A stretch of 64,000 nucleotides of DNA from Rhynochetos jubatus (Eukaryota; Chordata; Aves; Eurypygiformes; Rhynochetidae): contig CM050654.1 of assembly GCA_027574665.1 (NCBI GenBank), positions 29,345,722 to 29,409,721 of the forward strand. Reading direction: 5' to 3'. Below are positions 54,143 to 64,000 of this stretch, in pieces. The position numbers and the translations under genes are program-made. Positions within the stretch are counted from its first letter, which is position 1; each line of letters opens with the position of its first letter. The notes beneath the pieces are model-generated. The model saw only the letters and a program-made list of their open reading frames with translations, had not been told where the DNA came from and made no database searches.

Positions 54143-55440
54143 AAGTAAATATGTTCTTGAAGAAAAGCTATAATTAAAATTTTAAAAATAGTTGCCTAAA
54201 TGAAACCTTGCATTTCAGTTGAATCAATAGAGCATACAAGAAAGCTCAAGTATGAAAAGAACCCCAAATGAGAAAGCTAGGAAGTAATAGTTTGCAGAAA
54301 ATCAACTCATGCACCATCTGCTGAGATGTGATAAAAAGGCATCAACTACATCAGGAACAGTTTGAAACACTTGAATGGAAAAACAACAGGGACATACCTA
54401 GAGATGTTCAATGCAGAGTGAGAGAACTCACCAAATACTTGGAGGCAATAATGGGTATGTAAAGTCAAGCACTGTTAAAGAATATTCTAACAGCATATAA
54501 AAGACATTCTAATCACCACATCTAATTGCAAAGAGGAATAAAGCTCTAAAATGGCTCAAATGTCTTACGTATAAAGAAGAATAATTAACAATCAAATTGA
54601 AAGCTGCTATCTTGACAGACGGTGTATATTAGGACAATGAAAATGCAGTCCATAATTTGAATGCTGAAAAGAAGAGAATTTCAGATTATTGTAAGTGTAG
54701 CATTCTTTTTGTGAAACTTTCACTGATTTTAAATTAAAACTGTCTTAATGAAGTTTTCTTAAAGGTGTAGAACTTGCCTTGACTGTCTCTTTCTGTCTTG
54801 AGCTCAGCTCAACTTGTACCTGAATGTAAAGAATTAATTTTCAGAAGCAACTCTAATTTTCAGTTACCAAAACCAAGAAGTCCTCAATCAGAATTGCTTT
54901 TTCTTGTTTAAAATTAGACAATTTATGCCTTCTGGAAGAGGGTGCAGAAAGCAGCTTTTAAACCCTGAGGTTAATCCTCTCTGACAGTCCTGGAATCAGA
55001 AGCAAGTCTACAATACAGTAATCAGATAGTATGTCTAAATGAACAACTACTTTAAGGCAACTTGTCCATGGGGCAAAACTGTTGGTGTTCAAGCCCCTGC
55101 ATCCACACTGTGCGTTTTGGTGCGGAGCGTCAAACAAGCTTTTTTTGTGGTGTCTTGGAGCAAGTGTTCCCAACATGCACGTGCCATTCGAGTAGCTCCA
55201 AAATATCCTTGTTTTGGACTTTCTGTCTCCACTGAATGTGGAGTACCAGGTGATACCTGGCAAAAAGATTTGGGACTAGTTTCCTTTAAAGGGAATCAAG
55301 TTTGCATGAACCAAAACCATTCAGCAAACAGAATCAGTGCACAGTAGTGTCATTTGAGGAATTCACTTCAAAACCATATGCTTGCTCCAAAACAAATCAC
55401 CAATCTAGATATAGTAATATCTCTGGACCAGTGAAGATTT

Positions 55441-55735
55441 AGAATCATAGAATCATATTTGTTGGAAAAGACCTTTAAGATCATCAAGTCTAACCATTAA
55501 CCTACCACTGCCAATTCCACCACTAAACCATGTCGTTAAGTGACACATCTACATACCTTTAAATACCTTCAGGGATGGTGACTCATTGTTTTAGCCCAAA
55601 TATTTTATCTTTCGACCACTGAATGCCCTTCCCTGATCAAATCAAGGTTCCTATACTTTCATGGGTTTTGTCCCTGAGTACTTACAGACTGCAATCAGGT
55701 AACCTCTGAACCTTTCCTTTGATAAATGCAAATTG
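55441..55735 (-). mobile_element. Truncated CR1 LINE, 3' end
   Basis: Read on the plus strand, the left end AGAATCATAGAATCAT is the CR1 3' terminal repeat. It is followed by GTTGGAAAAGACCTTTAAG, ATCATCAAGTCTAACC, CCACCACTAAACCATG and AATACCTTCAGGGATGG, matching the well-known avian CR1 3' region at roughly 85-90% by eye. The element is therefore on the minus strand. Similarity is clear to about 55590. Further right it is poorer, with a recognisable return around GCAATCAGGTAACCTCTGAACC (near 55691), so the 5' limit is approximate. There is no reverse transcriptase part: the copy is heavily 5'-truncated, as most CR1 copies are. Confidence 0.88.
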
Positions 55736-58700
55736 AATGAATTTTTTTAATTTGCCAGACAAGGGAGAAGGCTGAGACACTTAAATTTACCATTGACAAT
55801 AACAGTCCAGGAGGATCCCAGTCTCACCTGTGCACGTTCTGGCTGAACATACCAAGAATGTGCAGAGCTGAAGAGCTGTGTAAGAAGTAAATCGATGTGT
55901 CTGCCTTCAAATGAGGAAAAAAAATCTGAATTACAACTAAGCAGCTATCACAGTGTTCTAACTAAATTCCTCTAAAAGAAACTGCTTTAAAAGAAGGAAC
56001 ATTAATATCAGTGAGATGTCCCATAGGCACACCAATAAGACAAAATGACCAGACAAAATGATGATTGAGCATCATAATAGTTGTAATAAGGCTTGTTGGT
56101 CTGTTTGTGAAAGTAGGCAATGGAGAAAAAAAGCTAGCAGAAGTTTCTCACTTACGGTTAACCCTAAAAGTCTCATTCAGTTGTCCTGCAGGCAAAGTAC
56201 TGCTATGGGTTAGGAGAACAATCCTAACCATAGTAAGGATTAGAAATAGTACCAGAATACATTGGGTTAAGCAGTATAGGATGGAATCTTTCAGCTGAAA
56301 GACAGTTATAGAATTGACAGAGGACCCAAACCACAGACATTAGGTATACTATATCGACTACATGAAAGCTTTTGACTGGGCAGGTCAGCTGAGATCACTC
56401 AACTCACAGAGCAATAAATAGTTCCTTCTGAAAGTTGGAAAAAGCTGTAATCAATACCTATTCTATTAAAGACTTAAAAAGTATTTCCAGAGGAGGAATA
56501 TATCTGTTCTCTCACATGCCATTATAATTATAAGGCATCAAAAAATCACCACGGCTCCGAGGCTCAGTAGGCACCTTCAGGTAAGCACAGTAAAGGCTAA
56601 CAAAACTCCCTGTTACCATCAGCAAACTTCTGAGTGTTGCTGGACGAGTTGTTCATTGTTCTAGGGTAATAATTACCTACTGAATGATTGCAGGATAAAG
56701 CTGACAAATATACTACCCTGGAGACAGAATAAAACGTGCAAGAATGCATTAGAGACAGTATAAAAAGCAAGTCTTTTGGTGTTGCACAGACTATCTGTCA
56801 TGGAAATCACTAGGGCTCTGATACAAAGTTGACAGCTGCGATGTAAGAAACAAATAGAATAGAACAGAGTAGCTAATCATTTTTTAAAAGATGGCCCTGT
56901 GGCCTCAGACATGCTCTGCATCATTAGTCATGTCACTTGATTACATGCCGTTTGCAACCATCTCATTGCCGTGTAACTACTACACTTCTCTGTGGCTGAG
57001 GGAGAATTCTAAGGCAGTGATATCGCTGGGGTTTCTCTGCTTGGCTTGAAGAGGCAGGCTAATCGGCTTAGTAACAGGTCACTTCTTTGAAGAGAGGAGT
57101 ACAGACACGTGCAAAGAATGCACACAGAAGCAAAGCTACTATTTTTGTGGGTCCACAGATTCAAAATGCCTCCCGGTTTTGTGTGGTTTGTGACACTACC
57201 GCTGACAGTGATACCAGTGGCATCCCTTCTACGTTTTTATCCTGCGTGTTTAAAACCCAACTGCTAAACTCACTCTTTGCACAACATCATAACCCAGGAA
57301 CCATTAGGTCCTAAGAAACGTGAATAATGCCTGTTGTCCCAGCAGGCTGTTCATTCTGGTGATGACATGTTAAATAGCAAGAAAGTTGGTTCTCATATTT
57401 TTCAAGTTTTTTCAGAAGCCTCCTGTCGATAGCATGTTGGATATATTTTTATTAGATATTTCTTAATATCTAGTTCATATTACATTTCCTCTGCTCATAC
57501 CTGATTTGCTTTGTTTTATTTATGCATGACTTAATATTGGTGAAATTCTGCTTTCTCTCCTGCCCATGTAAACTGAGAACAACTCTGAAACTTATATTGA
57601 TACTGACCCCTCTGAGAGGAAAGTTTGGCCATTTCTACATAATTTAACTGTGTTTAATTGATCCACAGCTGCAGTGTGAACACACCAGCAATGGATTTTC
57701 AATACTCTTTTGCTATCTAAGCATATAGGTGGAATTTACAGATTTCTACTCAAGGTGTAAACAGAATTTAAGGAAATAATTCTCACTGGTGTGACTAGGC
57801 AGTGGACAACCCATTCCCTTAGGCATTTGTGAATGCTTGGAGGCTCTTTGCCACCAAATACGTTGAAATACTGAAATTCTGCCCCTCTTGCCATAGCTTC
57901 TTGCTGTGTAAGCAGAAGAGAAAGATGTTGCATGGCACAGGCTGTGCACTGGATGTTTTCCCTTCAACAAAAAGAAGTCTGCATAGAGACGTGTTTCTGG
58001 ATGGAACTGCCAACAGGCCTTAGCTCTTTCATGCTGGGGAAGCTCAATATACAGCAGTGCTACTCCCAGTGGTCTTTAAAACCATGGAGTCCCCTGCCCT
58101 GCATTGTTGCAGATGCAGTTTCATCTCTATGACTATGGGCAGGCAAACAGCATAGAACTAAAGCATGTTTTCAAGCCTGCAATTCCCCAGCAGCCTTTGT
58201 GACATGGATTTTAATATCAGAAAGTGAAAAATACTTATGTTCCACATATTGCAATGAAGTAATGGCCTCTCGCATCCCAGTGTGTCTGTTGAGGCTGAAT
58301 GGCAAGGGGCTGTTGTCCCCAGGGTTACAGTCTTGCAAAGCAGAACCTCCTTATATTTTGATTTTGTAAACATCCTTCTTTGTGACCTTCAAAGCCTCAA
58401 AATGGTTCATGGTTATAAAAGGTTCTTAAGGGGTCCTTTCTCTCTCCCACATCTTCACAAGGCTTTTATTCCAGTGCTGTGATAGGATTTCAGTTTTATC
58501 AGCTCTTTATTCCAGCAGTAACTTTTAAAGAGTTATAACTAGGTTGTGTTTCCCCAGCTCCTGTAATCCTATACCACAAAAGAAGTGATAGAAATGAGGT
58601 ACATTATTATTATATATTACCACAAGAATCAATGTTATAATTAGGTACTGTATCCACTTTATAATCACTATAGCTTTAATTTCCAATCAAAAGCATCAAA

Positions 58701-60681
58701 GTCTGAGGAGAGTGACCCCTCTATTGAACAATTCCTTTTCATTTTCCTTGACAATGAATTTTCAAAGGTAGAAGGGGGGCAGGGAGGAACGATGTTTTAT
58801 TCTAAAGCTTCTACATAATTATAGCAATTATAGAAACCTTTCATGTGCTTGGTCAGCTTTTACTGCTCACATTTAGCTGTTGGTTATAAGTGTCTCTGAA
58901 AGTTATAATGTATTTTGTGCACCAGAGTCTGTCCCACCATTATGAATACCAGCTAGACAGACTAATGATTGCAGAGCTTAGTGGAAAAGGTTAGTAGTAA
59001 ATATGGAGGATGTTAGTACAGGTAACATAAAAGGAATTTAGAAATCTACTTCAGCAAATTGCTGTGTGCTATTTTACCTGTTTCTTATTCTCTCTTGTTA
59101 TTAGTGGTATTAAAGCAGCAGCTAAATGCCACATTAAAGACTTAGTCCCCATTGTTCTGAATATTCAACAAACACAAAAAGAAGCCATGTCCTAGAAAGG
59201 TTTGCTGCCATACTGCACCACAAATGTCTAGAGCATAGAAACTATCTAGGTGGGAAAGGTTCTCTTGCCATAAACTACTTCTTTGAGTAGAATGAATTAT
59301 ACCAAAAAAATGCCATAATTATTTTTTCACTAGTATAACTGTTTGTCTCCTACCCCAGGGCTTTTTCCAATGCATGTATGTTAACAAGAGATGAAGAAAA
59401 AGGGTTAGGTATCTGAGTGGCAGAGAAGTGTCCAAATTTCTGTGTAAATACTTTAAGCAGCTGGAGTGGGTAGCACGAAGCAGAGGAGATCTAATCCGTC
59501 ACTGGCCACAGCCAGCCCTGGGAGCAACAGAAATGACAAGACTCACTGAAAGTCTTCAGAAGGATTTTCCTTTGAATGAAAAATCTAAGGTATTTTCTTA
59601 AGGTCTGAAAGCGAAGCAGAAAGAAAGGTTTCAGCCTGTTCTCTTTGGAAATGAGAGCAGCTGAATGGGAAGGATTATATGACTAGAAAAACTGCGGTCA
59701 AAGAAACATCAGCTGGGGACTGTGAATCAGTGCAGGTTGTGCAACAAGCAGTGGAGTTCACTGAATGTTCAGTTTGGATGGCTGAGTAAGTTCTGGAGCT
59801 GTCTGACTGGGTCTTCTCCGTATTTTCAAAGCATAAAGGGGTTTTGTTATTGTTATCGATATCTTTCTGTTCTGAAATTTATTTAAAAATTAGTTAAAAG
59901 TTAAAGGTAAAAATGCTATGTATTGACATTATCAAACCTCTTCCACTGTTTTAAGTTTGGATTCATTTTCCTTTGCTTCATCTGTTTATTGATACTTTAA
60001 AGATCCTGATTTTTCAGTCTCTTTTGAGGTACAATTTGTTTTAATCTGCATGTTCTCACAAGAGAAGAAAATCATTGCTGCCTGGTTCTACTCTGAGTTT
60101 TTGTTTGCTTAAAGACAACATTTTGCAAGCAAAATTAAACCATGATTATTTCATATCCTATCCTGCTAATTTTACTCATACTGGCTATTGTTTAATTCCT
60201 ACAAAAGCCTATGATTAACATGAAAGAAACAGACAATATTTTGAGACCAGCTATATAATTTAGTGTTTGATACCCTAGATTATTCCATCCTACCAATCTT
60301 TGTTTCTTAATATTACCTACTAATATGCTTAGCAGTATATCTAGTATTCCAGGTGGAAGCTAAGAGAGGAAGTCTTGCATGCCATATGTGCCTACCTGTC
60401 ATATGCACTGTATTTTATCGATATTAACTCCATCCATAATAAATCTTCACTTCCGGTTCTTTTTTAATTTTCCTCCATCATATTATAACCTCCAACCATC
60501 TTTTCCTTCATGAGTTTCATGGCACTCAGGTATTTATTCTGCTCTGTTTCACTGACCCTTCATAATAACGTCCATCCTAACTTTTCCTTCGTAACATTTT
60601 CTCTGTCACTGATGCATTCTCTTGGGCTTGGTTCATTTTCTTAGCCTTAAAAATGGTCTCAGAATCTTTCATTGGGGAACT

Positions 60682-60782
60682 GGGGGGGGAGACAAAAGAG
60701 GAAAAAGAGAGAGAGAAAAAAGGAAAAAGTGTGGAAAAAGGTAAGGGAAAAGGAAAAAGGAAAAAGAAAAAAGAAAAGAAAA
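60682..60782. repeat. About 100-base homopurine tract
   Basis: It starts with eight G's and continues as GAAAAAG, GAGAGA and GGAAAAA units with only isolated pyrimidines. It is capable of triplex formation. It explains the Lys/Glu-rich plus-strand and Phe/Leu/Ser-rich minus-strand open frames here. Confidence 0.85.
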
Positions 60783-62751
60783 TACAGGTTCCAAAAACTC
60801 TCTTTACCCATTTTCTCCATTTTCCCACCACCTTGCTTTCTGAGTGCAAATCCTTCGGTTATGTTATATAATCTACTTGTCACATTCTCATTGCTTATCC
60901 CCTCCCTGGGCTATTTACTTTTTTCTTTTTATTTCAAATATATAGGCTTTTCTGGACTGTCTTCCAAGTATAACAATTCTTTCCACATCCTCTGTTTCCT
61001 ATCACTGTTGACTGAGACAAAAGCAGTCTTCTGCACAAGGTAGTCTATGGTGTGTTTGTGGCCACTTGAGCTGCTGGAGTACAGGGGCTGTGTTGACCCG
61101 GTTTTTAAAACCCACATCTTTCAACATGGAGGAATTTTATGGCTCTGTAATTTCCGTACTGTCACTGTAATCAGTGGTATAATGATGGGTGGTACACACA
61201 AAACCAGCATGTATGCTGACTAACTTTTGCTGTCCCATAGCATCTCTCATTATAAAAAATTGGAGAGCAGTTTAATGGCAAGGGAAGTCAAATGCAAGGA
61301 ACAGCATGGCATAGTTTCTCCCAAGAGATTTTCTTAGTTGTACAGAAAATGCCCATATACCTTCCAATGGCATGAGGGCATTTCTTGGGTGTCTCCCATT
61401 CCATACTCGTGACACCTCACCAGAGCACAGCACGGGGCGTTGGTGCTGTGCCAAGAGCAGTGAGTTGATCTCATTCACATGGCACATTTTCAGTCAAAAG
61501 CTGATTCAGAAGACACCCCTCCAAATCCATCTAAATAGTCTCAGGGTTTCCTTAATAAGGCTCAAAGCTCTCAAATCTGCTTCATTCTACTAATAAATCT
61601 ATTAAATCTTGGGTGAATTAACATTTTATTCTCCTTCCTCATTACAAGAATATATGTGTTATTATCTATACTGTTTAAAGATCTTTTTACCACTCAATGG
61701 TTTTTTTCCCTTTGGTAGTGTTTTGGGCTTGATCCAGATGCCTTCAAAACTTGGCCTTTCTCATACAGACAGATTTACTTTCCTAAATCCAGGTACTAAA
61801 TCCTTAAATTATGATTTAAGTGGACATTTACTATCATGTTAGATCGCTATTAGAAGCATCATTCTTATTCAAAGCATCCAGGAAAGTACAACTTTAGAAA
61901 TGAGCCATGCCATTGACTAGAATTATAGACCAGTTTTGTGCTGCTATATATAGCTGTGCAGGTTCCTAAAGTCAGGCGGCTCCTCTTTATTTAATGGCTC
62001 TTTCTAAGAATCTCAGAAGTACTCACCCCTCTGTGCAAACACTTCCTATCACTAAGCCTATAATATGGGTGCCTGGAAAAAGTGCTCCTCTCACCCGTTT
62101 GATTGTTAGATATCCTACTGCTGATCATTTCCTGGAGATCAGCATCTTCCCTAATGCTATGCAAAGCCAAGGCTTATAAAAGCGTGAATCATTAGGGCTA
62201 TTTTGCCAAACCTTTAAGAAGGTGCTCCAGGGATTCACTGAGCCCATCGTTTATCTTCGGTTGTCTTAAGAGGTCAATCTGTAGCAAATGAGCAAGTGTA
62301 AATTATGTTGCAGAAGCAATAGTGGATACATACTACACCAGAGACCCAATGCAACACAGAGTGTTGAGGATGGGGAGGCACAGTGGTGACACTGGCCTGG
62401 ACCTAAAAATCAAAATTCACTAATCCATAAATTTAATTTTCCCATGTGACATATAATGTTAACAGAGGTATTTACAGTGTGGGCACCCACACTCGTTACG
62501 GAAGATGATAAACATATTTTGAGCCAAGACTCCCCCACACAACCCCCAAACCATTAGCATTAATTTGAAATTCAGATGCTGCTTTCTTCAAGCCTCAGGA
62601 CTAGAGTCAAACTGCTCCTCCAAAGCAAGAAAAATGTACTTAGTCATTGGAACCAGAACTTTTTGGGTTCATTTGTTTTCCAAGGTTATATCATTTCTTT
62701 CCAGTACACTCAGCCTTTGCCCAGTGATTTCTTGCGTCTTTCAATCCAACA

Positions 62752-62774
62752 CCCCCCCACCCACCCCCACCCCC
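62752..62774 (-). repeat. Strong G-quadruplex motif on the minus strand
   Basis: C runs of 7, 3, 5 and 5 bases are separated by single A's. The minus strand is thus four G-tracts with one-base loops, the most stable class of predicted quadruplex. Confidence 0.85.
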
Positions 62775-64000
62775 AAATTAACTATTTCACATTTTGCAAA
62801 TGGTCTGTTTAAAAACAGAAATAGAGATGTATCTGTCAGTATTCCTGTCACCAAGTGAAAGTGGTGCTTCACCAGCAAAAAGGCCTGTAGAACCCCCCAG
62901 GAAAGGTACATAAATTTCACAATTACCCAGCATTTCAGTTTTGTAACTTCTGGACAGGAACAGCTAAGAAAAGAGCAATCATTTCATCTCCACACACAGA
63001 GAAAAGACAGTCTATTCTGATTGTAACTTAATAGGCAAGACTTGGTTGTTTTATTAAAAAATGGTTTACAGTGGAAAAATACTGTATGTTAATAATCAGC
63101 ATGTATTTTATGGGGCAAAATATTATAAAGCTACTTTATTTCAGGAAAAATCACTTATGATAGTCCCAACTTGTTTGGTCCTAGGACACTGTTTAAAACT
63201 GCTGTTGATTCGTGCTGCTTGATAGCCAGACCAGGCAGGTCTTAATAGCTTTAACTCAAGAGTGCAGAACTGCGGAGAATCCCTCAAAAGCAAAGGAAAT
63301 CAGGGACACACAAAGTCCAAAGCCCTGCAGGCACCAAGAACGACAGCAAAACAAGGCTGAGCGCCACATTGTACCTGAAGCCATGGTGTGCAGGCACGTG
63401 ACAGAGTCCCGCAGACTGTGCTCTGGGTTCAGACTGAGCCTGCCTTGGTTCACCCTAGCTTTTGGTGCTCTTCAGCTATGAGGAAGATCAGATTGAGGTT
63501 TACCTGCCCTGTAGGTCAATACCAGTGCTCCTATCTGTTTTCTGTCATTAATATGCAGAGGTCTACTTCTGTATTTGTGAAATACTTGCAGTAGAGTTAT
63601 GATGGTGCAATTTGACTACTGTTTTTAAAGCTTTCCTTTCCCTCTCTTTTATTTACATTATAGCACCTCTTATTCTCCCCTGCTCAGTAGACCTTGTCTG
63701 TGCTGAAGTTTCTCTGCAATTAAAAGGGCTGGTCAAGTAAAAGACTCACTTCTGCAGTAAAAGACTGAGTGTACAGCTCGTCATCTGAAAAAAAATTTGA
63801 TTGCTAAAATCTAGAGGCACCTTTTCAGTCCAGATCTATATGAACTACTGTGTGTGTGATTTGTAGGGAATTTTTTGATGTTTGAGGTTTCTGCTGGGTA
63901 ACGAAGAAAATGTATTCTTTCCCACTTTTCTCCTTTGGTACCTTCTCCTATCACGGTATTTTAAATTATTTCCCAAAGTTTTCCCATCAGTATTGCTCTC

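Larger units (their letters stand above)
51019..55440. other. Non-coding AT-rich DNA
   Basis: No gene is recognised; open frames are under 90 codons. The stretch at about 51655-51745 has the look of a conserved regulatory block (see findings). A small inverted repeat AATTGGAT...ATCCAATT lies near 52092-52114. Confidence 0.7.
55736..64000. other. Non-coding DNA, no gene recognised
   Basis: Open frames (for example 60672-61043, 123 codons, driven by a purine tract; 62565-62858; 63212-63481) lack motifs and splice context. The 63.21-63.48 kb part has somewhat more CpG, including a CACGTG E-box near 63396, but no element could be named. Confidence 0.7.

Noticed and set aside
60577..61043. Lys/Glu-rich and Phe/Ser-rich open frames
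   Set aside because: Direct product of the homopurine tract.

Overview
The window looks like vertebrate nuclear DNA, most likely from a bird. The best evidence is a CR1 LINE 3' end at about 55441-55735 (minus strand) with the avian-type 'AATCATAGAATCAT' tail followed by the usual GTTGGAAAAGACC and GGGATGGTGACTC segments. In support are a degraded MIR/CORE-type SINE (about 29105-29316), a probable solo LTR (46533-46848), low CpG, an AT-rich background and very sparse repeats. There are no operons, bacterial-type genes, CRISPR arrays, tRNAs or rRNAs.

No gene could be identified by name. The longest open frames are about 117-136 codons, sit on both strands without splice or start context that sets them apart, and are what AT-rich non-coding DNA of this size gives by chance. 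The window is therefore mainly intergenic or deep-intronic. A few short plus-strand segments do look like internal exons: open frame, acceptable splice sites, codon-like composition and retained CpG. The best pair is 28910-29081 and 37774-37846, which are phase-compatible. Weaker ones are 9590-9668 and a possible last exon at 50854-51018. They may belong to one large gene with long introns, but similar pseudo-exons occur on both strands, so confidence is low.

Layout: 1-9.6 kb, AT-rich non-coding; 9.6-28.9 kb, non-coding with a C-rich quadruplex tract (10651-10681), a FOX-like inverted repeat (22619-22645), and a block that could be a conserved non-coding element (24395-24990); 28.9-29.3 kb, CpG-retaining exon candidate followed by a MIR-type SINE; 29.3-46.5 kb, non-coding with three perfect hairpins, an AT-rich microsatellite and the second exon candidate; 46.5-46.9 kb, probable solo LTR with matching 7-bp flanks; 47.4 kb, perfect 33-bp tandem duplication; 50.8-51.3 kb, possible terminal exon; 51.6 kb, octamer-bearing block; 54-64 kb, CR1 copy, G-rich and homopurine tracts, and otherwise featureless DNA. 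No convincing new multi-gene system was found.
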